From the NCBI GenBank assembly GCA_029776735.1, contig JAKOUL010000024.1, forward strand, positions 1 through 64,000: a stretch of DNA of 64,000 nt. The letters run 5' to 3'. Below, one piece after another: positions 1 through 7,630 of the stretch. Below the pieces are notes generated by a model. The model was not told the origin of the DNA. It was given only the letters and a program-made list of their open reading frames with translations, and made no database searches. Each line of letters begins with the position of its first letter. The first letter of the stretch is position 1. The stretch comes from Dictyoglomota bacterium. GTDB lineage: Bacteria > Dictyoglomota > Dictyoglomia > Dictyoglomales > Dictyoglomaceae. Made by a program: the position numbers and the translations under genes.

Positions 1-262
1 CCCAATAAGCCATCTCTTTAACAATAGATGGAGCATTATCCTTAACCTTATAAGGATAAAGAGCATATTTAAATTCTGGATCTTCTAATATATAATCTTC
101 TATTTCTTTTCTATAAGAGGTAAGAGCCTCATATGCTTCTTTCCTTAAGTCTTTTTGAGCAAGGATAAAAAGATCACTCTCTTGGATCTTTACCTCAAAA
201 CCCACGAGATCTGAAGCCTTCGTTATTTGTCTATATGTTCTTTTTACATACTCACTTGACAT
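1..262 (-). CDS. UPF0280 family protein, N-terminal part (cut by window edge)
   Basis: The minus strand reads open from an ATG at 262 to the window edge, giving about 87 residues starting MSSEYVKRTYRQ. The block FEVKIQESDLFILAQKDL and the later APSIVKEMAYWG match, from memory, the N-terminal pattern of UPF0280 proteins (a conserved aromatic/Arg start, VKETDL-like segment, then AP-IV-M). The family function is not established; its members resemble ApbE-like FAD-binding proteins and often occur with HcyBio and NIL-ferredoxin genes in methanogens. That association makes its position about 2.2 kb from the HcyBio/NIL-ferredoxin pair notable. It diverges from the potassium uptake genes. The C-terminal two thirds is outside the window. 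Confidence 0.72.
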   Translation of the reverse strand, partial: MSSEYVKRTYRQITKASDLVGFEVKIQESDLFILAQKDLRKEAYEALTSYRKEIEDYILEDPEFKYALYPYKVKDNAPSIVKEMAYW

Positions 263-306
263 TTTAATTTAAAACACTAAAATTATTTAGTTCTTTTTTT
301 CTAAGA

Positions 307-312
307 TATAAT
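307..312 (+). promoter_or_regulatory. -10 box of the potassium uptake operon
   Basis: TATAAT lies 41 bases upstream of the ktrB start. No good -35 box is visible at 16-18 bases. The region is shared with the divergent UPF0280 gene. An AGAGG at about 336-340 is the only Shine-Dalgarno-like sequence and sits 12 bases from the ATG, which is long. Confidence 0.45.
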
Positions 313-352
313 AAAAAAGATTGGAGAAAAAGAAAAGAGGCTTAGAATTTAT

Positions 353-1702
353 ATGATAGAAAATATTAAGAGAAGAAATCCAAATCCAGCATCGTTTTTT
401 ATAAAAAGTTTTGCTCTCATAATATTAATCGGTACATTATTTTTAATGTTTCCATTCTCTTCGGCAAATGGAACCCCTACAGATTTTCTTACTGCACTTT
501 TTACAGCAACTTCCGCTACTTGCGTTACAGGACTTGTAGTTGTAGATACAGGAACCTACTGGTCTAATTTCGGTCAATTAGTAATATTCCTCTTAATACA
601 GATCGGAGGATTAAGCTACGCAGTACTTGCAACTGGGATGATGCTTCTTCTGAGAAGAAAAATACAACTCAAAGATAGAGTTATTCTTCAATTTTCTCTT
701 GGTACTAGCTCCCTACGTGGTATTGTATCATTTCTCAAGAATGTTCTAATAATAGTTGCAATAATAGAAACTCTTGGAGCAATCTCCCTTTTCTTTGTTT
801 TTATAAAAGATTATCCATTGATAAAGGCGATTAAATTTTCCATATTTCATTCGGTTTCAGCCTTCTGCAATGCAGGTTTTGCTTTAATTGGAAATTTCAA
901 AAGTCTTACAGGATATGTGTCAAATCCTCTTTTAGTATTTACAATCACATCCTTAATAATCATAGGAGGAATAGGATTTATAGTCATTTATGATGTAATA
1001 CAAAAATTACTAAAGAGAAAACCACATCTTTCTCTTCATTCAAAAGCTGCACTATCAACAACACTTTCTTTAATTGTAATAGGTACGTTAGTTATTCTTT
1101 TTCTTGAATTTAATAATCCATACACCCTGAAACCTCTTGATTGGAAAGGTAAACTCTTAGGAGCTTATTTCCAAAGTGTAACCCCAAGAACTGCAGGATA
1201 TAATACCTTGGATATAGGGAAGATGAGACCATCAACACTTCTTTTTACAATATTTCTCATGTTTATTGGAGCCTCCCCAGGAGGAACAGGTGGGGGTATC
1301 AAAACAGTGACATTCTTTGTTATATGTTTAAGTATTTCTACAATTATATTTGAAAGAAAAAATGTACATTTCAGAAATAGAACTATACCTTGGGAAAATG
1401 TTAAAAGAGCTTATGTGGTATTTTTCTTATCCTTTGCATTAGTATCTATTTCATGGTTGTTATTACTTATTACAGAACCATTCCAGCCATTACAGTCCCT
1501 ATTTGAAGTTGTTTCTGCTTTTGGTACTGTAGGACTTTCTACAGGAATCACTCCTTATGTATCTTCTTTTGCCAGAGTAGTCCTTATACTTAATATGTTC
1601 TTAGGAAGAGTTGGTACTGTAACAGCTGGACTTGCCCTTTTTTCTCCTATCATTAAGAAATCTCATATAGACTATCCTAAAGAGGAGGTAAGTATAGGAT
1701 AA
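353..1702 (+). CDS. KtrB/TrkH-type potassium uptake membrane subunit
   Basis: This is the ion-conducting subunit of a Trk/Ktr potassium uptake system in the inner membrane. The 449-residue length fits KtrB rather than the longer TrkH. Four pore-loop repeats with selectivity-filter glycines can be read: SATCVTGL near residue 55, SAFCNAGF near 170, TPRTAGYNT near 280 and FGTVGLSTG near 390, each between pairs of hydrophobic segments. A GGTGGGIKT segment between repeats three and four resembles the intramembrane gating loop. The gene is followed after one base by its cytoplasmic regulatory subunit, so the two form an operon. ktrB versus trkH naming is uncertain. Confidence 0.93.
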   Translation: MIENIKRRNPNPASFFIKSFALIILIGTLFLMFPFSSANGTPTDFLTALFTATSATCVTGLVVVDTGTYWSNFGQLVIFLLIQIGGLSYAVLATGMMLLLRRKIQLKDRVILQFSLGTSSLRGIVSFLKNVLIIVAIIETLGAISLFFVFIKDYPLIKAIKFSIFHSVSAFCNAGFALIGNFKSLTGYVSNPLLVFTITSLIIIGGIGFIVIYDVIQKLLKRKPHLSLHSKAALSTTLSLIVIGTLVILFLEFNNPYTLKPLDWKGKLLGAYFQSVTPRTAGYNTLDIGKMRPSTLLFTIFLMFIGASPGGTGGGIKTVTFFVICLSISTIIFERKNVHFRNRTIPWENVKRAYVVFFLSFALVSISWLLLLITEPFQPLQSLFEVVSAFGTVGLSTGITPYVSSFARVVLILNMFLGRVGTVTAGLALFSPIIKKSHIDYPKEEVSIG

Positions 1703-1703
1703 T

Positions 1704-2396
1704 ATGAAATCATTATCTTACAACTTCAGGATTGAGAAGGCTAAATTTAATCAATTTGCAGTAATAGGACTTGGAAGGTTTGGTATTTCTGTAGCTATAA
1801 CTTTAGAAAGGTTAGGTTGTCCAGTAATTGCTATAGATATAGATGAAAGAAGAGTAGAAGAGGTAAAAGACTTCGTCTCATATGCAAAAGTTTTAGATTC
1901 TACTAATATTAATTTCTTGAGAGAAGCAGGGATTCAAAATGCTGATGTGGTAATTGTATCTATAGCTCATGATGTAGAAGCAAGCGTCCTTGCAACTCTT
2001 CTTGTAAAAGAGCTTGGAGTGAAATATGTGATTGCAAGAGCTATAAGCGAGCCTCATAAAAAAATATTAGAAAAAATTGGAGCAGATTTAGTTGTATTTC
2101 CAGAAAAGGAATTGGGAGAATATTTAGCCCAAAAACTTGTAGTACCTAATATCATAGATTATATAGAGATATCATCAAATATAAAGATCTTTGAAATAAG
2201 ACCTACATCTACAATGGTTAACAAGAGTTTGGAAGATTTAGATGTCAGGAAAAAATATAACTTAAATGTTCTTGCTATTCATAGAGGTGGGGATATTATA
2301 ACTCCAGAGCCAAAGGAAAGGATCAAAGAAGGAGACATACTCTATATTACAGGCACTTTTGAAAATTTAAATAACTTTCTTGAAGATTATAAATAA
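1704..2396 (+). CDS. KtrA/TrkA-type NAD-binding regulatory subunit
   Basis: Cytoplasmic regulator of the upstream potassium channel subunit. The N-terminal half is an RCK_N Rossmann fold: the nucleotide motif GLGRFGISVA is near residues 22-31, followed by an acidic end of strand two (IDIDERR). The C-terminal half, from about residue 150, carries an RCK_C (TrkA_C) domain ending EGDILYITG. At 230 residues it is a single-RCK protein of KtrA size, not the duplicated TrkA of enterobacteria. It follows ktrB after one base, so translation is probably coupled. A strong hairpin terminator follows the stop. Confidence 0.93.
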   Translation: MKSLSYNFRIEKAKFNQFAVIGLGRFGISVAITLERLGCPVIAIDIDERRVEEVKDFVSYAKVLDSTNINFLREAGIQNADVVIVSIAHDVEASVLATLLVKELGVKYVIARAISEPHKKILEKIGADLVVFPEKELGEYLAQKLVVPNIIDYIEISSNIKIFEIRPTSTMVNKSLEDLDVRKKYNLNVLAIHRGGDIITPEPKERIKEGDILYITGTFENLNNFLEDYK

Positions 2397-2401
2397 AAAG
2401 A

Positions 2402-2430
2402 AAGGGGGCATAAAAGCCCCCTTCATTTAT
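2402..2430. terminator. Intrinsic terminator between convergent genes
   Basis: A perfect 8-bp stem, AAGGGGGC (2402-2409) with GCCCCCTT (2416-2423), has a 6-base loop. It follows the ktrA stop by 5 bases and is followed by a modest T-rich run. It sits between converging operons and could act in both directions. Confidence 0.8.
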
Positions 2431-2437
2431 GGAATTT

Positions 2438-2851
2438 CTAAACAAAAATTTTCATCTCCATGGCACTATAAGGGCATATTTCTACACATATACCACAAGC
2501 TGTACATTTTTGCGAATCAAAACTCACAAGAAAGCTTTCTGGATCTCTATTTAGAGCCTTAGCAGGGCAAAAATTTACACAATACCCACAATGTACACAT
2601 TTTTCTTCTAACCATATAACATCTTGAGAAAGTGGTTGAATCTTTACCCCTAATTCTTTTAGATAAGCTATCCCCTTTGCAAAACTTTCTTCCTCTCCAG
2701 AAAGTTCTAATACCATAACTCCTTCTTCATCAGGTGTAATTGTAGCCTTTAATATATTGAAATCTAAATCAAATTTCCGGACCAGATTTACAACAATAGG
2801 CTTATCTGCAAGCTCTTTAGGGAAACGAAGTACAATTCTTTCTGTTGTCAT
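2438..2851 (-). CDS. NIL-domain ferredoxin (homocysteine biosynthesis partner)
   Basis: A 137-residue protein with an N-terminal NIL domain (about residues 1-75, a ligand-binding fold shared with methionine ABC transporter ATPases) and two [4Fe-4S] motifs, CVHCGYCVNFCP and CTACGICVEICP. This layout is that of the ferredoxin partner of HcyBio proteins, which in methanogens take part in making homocysteine from aspartate semialdehyde and sulfide. The start codon overlaps the stop of the HcyBio gene by four bases (ATGA), so the two are translationally coupled. The inferred role is delivery of electrons, or of sulfur, for homocysteine formation. Confidence 0.88.
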   Translation of the reverse strand: MTTERIVLRFPKELADKPIVVNLVRKFDLDFNILKATITPDEEGVMVLELSGEEESFAKGIAYLKELGVKIQPLSQDVIWLEEKCVHCGYCVNFCPAKALNRDPESFLVSFDSQKCTACGICVEICPYSAMEMKIFV

Positions 2852-4071
2852 TTCTTTTCAACCTCCTCTAAAATCTCTCTTCCACTGAAGGGCTTAAACT
2901 TTATACCTGACTCTGGTCCAGGAAGAGGAACTGAAGGAGAGGTCATAAGAAAACTTCCTTCTTGTATCCAGCTCTTAAGGGTCTCAGCAATTTTTTTAGC
3001 TTTTGGATAACTGGAAAGGGAGTTTGTAGGTATCTTCTTTCCAAGGACCTCTATCTCTCCACTCCTAAGTTCCTTATATGTAACATAAGTAATAATATCT
3101 GGTTCCCTATTGGGATACGCAGTTGCATAATCTACTATAGGAGCATATATTTCCTCATCACTAACAGAGGTATAAAAAGCCATTTCTTCATTAAGTATGG
3201 GTATAGGTATGCCAATTCCTACAGCCAAAGATGCTCCATATCCCTTTACACTTACTCCACGAATCCATTCAGGATTCATCTGCTTAAGATCTCCTATTAC
3301 AGCAAGAGTCCCAGCTCCAACTTTTGGTATACCTCTTTCTGTTCTTTCAGCTCCTGGATCATGTTGTGTCCCATGCCATATTACATATCCCATTCCTCCT
3401 CCAAGAAATATCCTTGTACCTATACCTATAGTTTTATAATAAGGATCGTTGAGAAGTGGAGAAAGTTGCCCAGCGCTACTATAATTAGCATTGCCAAACC
3501 TTGGTTTAAGCATACCAAGATAAGTATATATAGCTTTATCAGAAGAATTCACTGCTACATTATAATTCTGATACGCATTTCTCACATTAAAAAGCATTGC
3601 TTCATTGAGATTATGAATATTAATATAAGCGTCTAAAGATTTCTTTGGATAACAATCAGTACCATAAGCTTGAGCTGTTATTCTTATATCTTTTCCTGCT
3701 ATAAGTTCTTCTATCACATGTCCACCACCGTATGGAAATTCTCCTGGATAATATTTATTTCTTGGATCATCATCAGGTAGTGCGGTAGCTCCTAAGAAAA
3801 GGTCTGCTGCACTATAAGCTGCATATGCTGGAACTCCATTTAGATAGACTTTACCTCCACCCAGTTTAATCCTTGGTTTTGTATGTCCAATATTAAAATA
3901 TATTCCAGAAGAACACATTACTCCAAAAGTACCAGTAGTTACCACATCTACTTCCTTAGCTGCCTTTTCCACACCTTTCTCTTTAACAATTCCAATCATC
4001 TCTTCAGCAGTTACCACTACTGCCTTACCCTGGCGGATTTTCTCATTAATTTCTTCAATTGTTTTTGCCAT
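2848..4071 (-). CDS. Homocysteine biosynthesis protein, HcyBio (DUF39) family
   Basis: A 407-residue soluble protein of the HcyBio (formerly DUF39) family, implicated in converting aspartate semialdehyde to homocysteine without O-acyl-homoserine intermediates. Conserved cysteines fall in TFGVMCSSG (Cys53) and AYGTDCYPKK (Cys140). Glycine-rich blocks such as LGGGMGYVIWHGTQHDPG are also typical of the family as I recall it. The start is preceded by AAGGAGG at ideal spacing. The gene has its own promoter about 120 bases upstream and a structured leader, so it can be expressed separately from the methyltransferase genes behind it. Confidence 0.88.
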   Translation of the reverse strand: MAKTIEEINEKIRQGKAVVVTAEEMIGIVKEKGVEKAAKEVDVVTTGTFGVMCSSGIYFNIGHTKPRIKLGGGKVYLNGVPAYAAYSAADLFLGATALPDDDPRNKYYPGEFPYGGGHVIEELIAGKDIRITAQAYGTDCYPKKSLDAYINIHNLNEAMLFNVRNAYQNYNVAVNSSDKAIYTYLGMLKPRFGNANYSSAGQLSPLLNDPYYKTIGIGTRIFLGGGMGYVIWHGTQHDPGAERTERGIPKVGAGTLAVIGDLKQMNPEWIRGVSVKGYGASLAVGIGIPIPILNEEMAFYTSVSDEEIYAPIVDYATAYPNREPDIITYVTYKELRSGEIEVLGKKIPTNSLSSYPKAKKIAETLKSWIQEGSFLMTSPSVPLPGPESGIKFKPFSGREILEEVEKK

Positions 4072-4104
4072 TCTTCTACCTCCTTTCAGATTTTATTATA
4101 TTCC

Positions 4105-4148
4105 TTGATATGAACCGCCCTTTTCGGGCAAGGCATGATCCATACCAA
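4105..4148 (-). promoter_or_regulatory. Structured 5' leader element before the HcyBio gene
   Basis: In the transcript, a 12-bp helix (three G-U pairs) forms between 4148-4137 and 4116-4105. A 7-base bulge (4136-4130) and a 4-bp GCCC/GGGC hairpin with loop GAAAA stack on its end. The bulge CCUUG (4133-4129) can also pair perfectly with CAAGG (4107-4103), allowing a switch or pseudoknot. The element is clearly richer in G+C than its flanks. It may be a cis-regulatory RNA for sulfur amino acid metabolism. Two tiny reading frames also cross it: TTG at 4148 (20 codons) and ATG at 4143 (15 codons). No known riboswitch class was recognised. Confidence 0.5.
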
Positions 4149-4156
4149 TTTTATCG

Positions 4157-4163
4157 CCTCCTT
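4157..4163 (-). promoter_or_regulatory. Second Shine-Dalgarno-like sequence near the 5' end of the HcyBio mRNA
   Basis: AAGGAGG lies about 20 bases after the predicted transcript start and 85 bases before the HcyBio ATG, which has its own AAGGAGG. It could serve a leader peptide from TTG at 4148 (8-base spacing), or act as a 5' stabilising ribosome-binding sequence. Confidence 0.55.
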
Positions 4164-4190
4164 ATAATAAAAAATACAAAATTTTCACAT

Positions 4191-4219
4191 ATAATACCAA
4201 AAACGTCGGAGTTTTTCAA
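4191..4219 (-). promoter_or_regulatory. Sigma70-type promoter of the HcyBio operon
   Basis: On the minus strand TTGAAA (4219-4214), a 17-base spacer and TATTAT (4196-4191) form a near-consensus promoter. The predicted transcript start is near 4184, giving a leader of about 110 bases. Confidence 0.75.
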
Positions 4220-4254
4220 CATAAAAGCCTAAATTTTTAAAGATCTTTCATTAT

Positions 4255-5211
4255 TTATCCTTTCCTTGCTATTCTCATAAAAATTTCAATATTTTCCAAA
4301 GGAGTCCCTATTGGAATATCACATCCAGAACTTAAAATAAAATTATCAACCCCTTCCATCTTCTCCAAAAGCTCTCGTGTACTTTTTTCTATTAATTCTT
4401 TATTTCCTCTTAAGAAAACTTTTACAGGATCTAAATTTCCAATTATATACATATTATTAGGGATTTTTTCCGAGACCCATTTTAGGTCTACAGCACTATC
4501 AAGACTAAGTCCATAGGCTTTACTTCTTGCCATATCTTCCATAAGATGAGTGGTATCCCCACATATATGATAAATAATAGATTTTTTAAGTTCATCTACA
4601 AGACGAATAAAATATGGAAGTGCAAATTCTCTAAAATATGAGGGAGATAGTACAACTGCTGTGGGTTCCAAAACAGCTATCATATCAATCCCAGTTTCTA
4701 AAAGACCTTTTGCATATTCTTTTACTACTTTGAATGAAAATTCTACAATCTCCTTTACAAAATCTGGTCTTTCTATAACCCCTATTCCAAGATCCGTCAC
4801 CCCCATAAGTTCACCTGCTAAGGTAAAAGGACCTATAACATAACTTCCCTTTAAAACATCAAATTCTTTAACCATTCTTTCTGCTAACCTAATAAAAATC
4901 TCCATTCTTCCTGATATTCCATTCCATCTTCTTTTTACCTCTTCAAGAATCTCTTTATTCTTAACAGGATGTTCTCTCACTGAAGGATTCTCATTTTCTG
5001 GAAAATCAATTTTTAAACCAAGAGCTTCTGCTTCAATAGTAAGATCCATAAAAGGGAAAATACCATCGGGATGAAATCTATCCAGAAGAAGGCTTAAAGT
5101 TTTGAATTGAATATTAGAATCAGCAAGATTTTCTTTAAGAGTGGTATTTGACAACTTTACACCTGGCGCACTAAGTAAAGGTATTACTAAACGTTTTTTC
5201 TTTTGCTCCAT
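4255..5211 (-). CDS. Uroporphyrinogen-decarboxylase-family methyltransferase (MtaA/MtbA type)
   Basis: A 318-residue URO-D superfamily protein. Like corrinoid-linked methyltransferases it has a probable zinc site: HICGDT near residue 215 and SSGCDIPIGTP near 295. Such enzymes move methyl groups between a corrinoid protein and a thiol or another donor. It is the last gene of a minus-strand set with a corrinoid-binding protein and a reductive activator, which supports methyl transfer rather than heme synthesis. The substrate cannot be read from sequence; homocysteine is attractive because the next operon makes it. An AGGAGG lies 5 bases before the ATG. Confidence 0.82.
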   Translation of the reverse strand: MEQKKKRLVIPLLSAPGVKLSNTTLKENLADSNIQFKTLSLLLDRFHPDGIFPFMDLTIEAEALGLKIDFPENENPSVREHPVKNKEILEEVKRRWNGISGRMEIFIRLAERMVKEFDVLKGSYVIGPFTLAGELMGVTDLGIGVIERPDFVKEIVEFSFKVVKEYAKGLLETGIDMIAVLEPTAVVLSPSYFREFALPYFIRLVDELKKSIIYHICGDTTHLMEDMARSKAYGLSLDSAVDLKWVSEKIPNNMYIIGNLDPVKVFLRGNKELIEKSTRELLEKMEGVDNFILSSGCDIPIGTPLENIEIFMRIARKG

Positions 5212-5223
5212 AAAAATCCTCCT

Positions 5224-6906
5224 CTAAAAATGCATATACTCTACGAAATAATTTTGAAATTCCTTTTTGGCAGAAAGCTCTATATAATTGACTTCTTTAG
5301 CAATTTTATCCGCAAGCTCTCTATAATTCTTATCCAAAAGTAATATCTCTGCTCCCATACCTGCCGAATTTCCAACATATATAATTTTATCAATATCTAC
5401 AGAAGGAAGAAGCCCTATTTTAACAGCACTTTCCCTTCTCAAATAATTTCCCAAAGCACCTGCAAGAAAAATCTTTTCAATATTTTCAGAAGTTATTTCA
5501 GCTTCTTTTAAAAGGATCTCTATCCCTGCCCTTATAGCTGACTTAGCCAATTGTATCTCTCTCATATCTTTTTGAGTTATTTTAATTTTTCCAAGAGCAA
5601 AATCTTCATTTTTAACAAATCTACCTGTTCTATCTATAATCCCCAAATCAAGCATAATAGAGATAGCATCTGCAATCCCTGAACCGCATATCCCTTTTTC
5701 CTCTTTTTCTCCTATAACACTATATACAACTTTATTCTCCTCAACCCATACACGATCAATAGCCCCTTCTTTTGCCACCATCCCATATGTAATACGTCCG
5801 CCTTCAAAGGCAGGTCCTGCTGCAGTAGCACAAGCAAACATCCCTTTCCTACTCTTTAGCACTATCTCACTATTAGTTCCAATATCTACAAATAATACAT
5901 TACCTTCTTCTTGCCATAGATTCGTAGATAGGATTCCTGCTATAATATCCCCACCTACATATCCAGATATATTAGGAAAAACATAAACTTTTGCATTCTT
6001 ACTCTTTGAAAATCCAACTTCAAAAGCATCAAAAGTCATTCCTAAATCTACTATCGGTATAAAGGGAGACACTGCAATAAATTGTGGGGTTATACCTAAG
6101 AATATATGCTCCATAGTAGGATTTCCAGCTACCGAAATTGCATATATATCTTTAGGATTAACCATAGATCTTTTGCATAATTTATTTATCATGTATTCCA
6201 AAGTTTTAATTATTTTTTCCCTTAGAATCTCTATACCATCTTTTTCACTAATAATGTAGTTAACTCTTGATAAAATATCTACACCGTATTCTACCTGAGG
6301 ATTTACCTGGGTTATTATCCCTACTTCTTTTCCCTCTTTTAAATCTAAAAGATATCCCACTAAAGTATTCGTACCAATATCAAAGGCAACACCATAGGGT
6401 TTTTCAAATTCCCTCTCAACTAAGTCAATGATCTCATTATTTTCATAACATACAAACTTGCCTTTAAAGTCATTTCTTCTTAAAAATAGTGGGATCTTTC
6501 TCAATAGGTCTAATCTCTTTAAAAAGATGTTCTTATTAAAGCTCAAAATTCTCTCCAAATCGGATCTCTGGTCTTCAAGATTTGGTGGAGGTAGCGAAAA
6601 GGGTTCTAATTTAATAATAGGATCAAGGTTAATATTTCTTTTTAAGGTGAAATCAGAGAGTATCCTAAAAGATACATTCTCCTCTAAAAGTTCAATAGTT
6701 AAATCATCTTTTATAAATAACTGGCAAGCAAGCTCAACTCTATCAATATTTCCTCTTTTTATTTTTACTTTACATTTTCTACACCACCCCATTCCTCCAC
6801 ACAATGAATTAACAAAAATATTATTCTCCCTTAATACATCTAAAAGTCTTCTTCCCTTTTCAGCACTTATTACTATATTATCAGGAAGTATACGTATCTC
6901 AGGCAC
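5224..6906 (-). CDS. Reductive activator of corrinoid protein (RACE/RamA-like, ASKHA fold)
   Basis: This protein reactivates inactive cob(II)alamin on a partner corrinoid protein, using ATP and an iron-sulfur electron donor. The N-terminus has a [2Fe-2S] ferredoxin domain with CGGMGWCRKC and a fourth Cys in ELACQLF. A linker follows, then an ASKHA ATPase region with FDIGTNTLVGY near residue 180 and LFVDIGTNSEIVL near 340. The frame is open to a TTG at 6912, but GGGAG lies 6 bases before GTG at 6906, so I chose the latter. It overlaps the corrinoid-protein gene by 8 bases, and that protein is the expected partner. Confidence 0.88.
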   Translation of the reverse strand: MPEIRILPDNIVISAEKGRRLLDVLRENNIFVNSLCGGMGWCRKCKVKIKRGNIDRVELACQLFIKDDLTIELLEENVSFRILSDFTLKRNINLDPIIKLEPFSLPPPNLEDQRSDLERILSFNKNIFLKRLDLLRKIPLFLRRNDFKGKFVCYENNEIIDLVEREFEKPYGVAFDIGTNTLVGYLLDLKEGKEVGIITQVNPQVEYGVDILSRVNYIISEKDGIEILREKIIKTLEYMINKLCKRSMVNPKDIYAISVAGNPTMEHIFLGITPQFIAVSPFIPIVDLGMTFDAFEVGFSKSKNAKVYVFPNISGYVGGDIIAGILSTNLWQEEGNVLFVDIGTNSEIVLKSRKGMFACATAAGPAFEGGRITYGMVAKEGAIDRVWVEENKVVYSVIGEKEEKGICGSGIADAISIMLDLGIIDRTGRFVKNEDFALGKIKITQKDMREIQLAKSAIRAGIEILLKEAEITSENIEKIFLAGALGNYLRRESAVKIGLLPSVDIDKIIYVGNSAGMGAEILLLDKNYRELADKIAKEVNYIELSAKKEFQNYFVEYMHF

Positions 6907-7543
6907 TCTCAACTCCCAAAAGTCTATTTACTAACTCTACTGCAGAGGTAGCATCAGGAGCATATCCGTCTGCACCTATCTCTTTTGCAAATTCTTCGGT
7001 AACAGGAGCACCCCCAACTATAACTTTAACCTTTTCTCTAACTCCTTCTTTTTCCATTACATCAAGAGTTACTTTCATCTGAGGCATAGTAACTGTCAGT
7101 AATGCAGACATACCAACAATATCCGGATTATGCTCTCTTATTGCTTCTACAAATTTATCTGGTGGTACATCTATTCCAAGATCTATAACTTGATATCCTG
7201 CTCCTTCAAACATTATAGCAACAAGATTCTTACCTATATCATGTAGATCTCCTTCTACTGTTCCAATCACTACTTTACCTTTTATTACTCCAGAAGACCT
7301 AGTAAGAAGCGGCTTCAAAATATCCATACCTACCTGCATTGCTCGTGCAGAGACTAATACTTCAGGTACAAAAATCTCATTCTTCTTAAATCGTTCCCCA
7401 ATGACACTCATACCTGCAAGAAGTCCCTCATTTATGATTTTCTCTGGAGGAACCCCTTCTTTTAAGGCATCTTCTACTAATTCTTGAACTTTCTTCCGAT
7501 TTCCAGCAATTACAGCTGATGCAACTTCCTGCATATCAACCAC
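6899..7543 (-). CDS. Corrinoid (B12-binding) methyltransferase protein, MtbC/MtaC type
   Basis: A methyl-corrinoid carrier protein of about 214 residues. It has a helical cap domain (about 1-85) and a Rossmann-like B12 domain with the base-off motif DLHDIGKN, then SALLTVTM and GGAPVT. The DxHxxG histidine, the lower cobalt ligand, is intact. GTG at 7543 is preferred because GGAGG lies 8 bases upstream; the frame is open to 7552. It is the first gene of the corrinoid operon and follows a consensus promoter. Family members serve methanol, methylamine, methoxylated-aromatic or homocysteine methyl transfer; the donor here is unknown. Confidence 0.9.
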   Translation of the reverse strand: MVDMQEVASAVIAGNRKKVQELVEDALKEGVPPEKIINEGLLAGMSVIGERFKKNEIFVPEVLVSARAMQVGMDILKPLLTRSSGVIKGKVVIGTVEGDLHDIGKNLVAIMFEGAGYQVIDLGIDVPPDKFVEAIREHNPDIVGMSALLTVTMPQMKVTLDVMEKEGVREKVKVIVGGAPVTEEFAKEIGADGYAPDATSAVELVNRLLGVESA

Positions 7544-7582
7544 TTCAAACACCTCCCACGAAATCGTTTTTCTTTTGTTTAG

Positions 7583-7611
7583 GATATAACATAAAACCCA
7601 ATACGTGTCAA
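7583..7611 (-). promoter_or_regulatory. Sigma70-type promoter of the corrinoid methyltransferase operon
   Basis: TTGACA (7611-7606), a 17-base spacer and TATATC (7588-7583) on the minus strand. It lies directly behind the lacI stop codon. Confidence 0.75.
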
Positions 7612-7613
7612 AT

Positions 7614-7630
7614 ATAAAAGACCCTTTTAT
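7614..7630 (-). terminator. Short hairpin at the end of the lacI-family gene
   Basis: ATAAAAG/CTTTTAT forms a 7-bp stem with a 3-base loop overlapping the stop codon. It is A-T rich and has little of a U tract, so it is a weak terminator at best. Confidence 0.3.

Noticed and set aside
2962..3636. Long open frame on the plus strand across the HcyBio gene
   Set aside because: Lies wholly inside a well-supported gene on the other strand, has no ribosome-binding site and reads like low-complexity sequence.
5224..7543. URO-D-family gene set as heme biosynthesis
   Set aside because: The neighbours are a corrinoid-binding protein and its reductive activator, with no other heme genes, so methyl transfer fits better.
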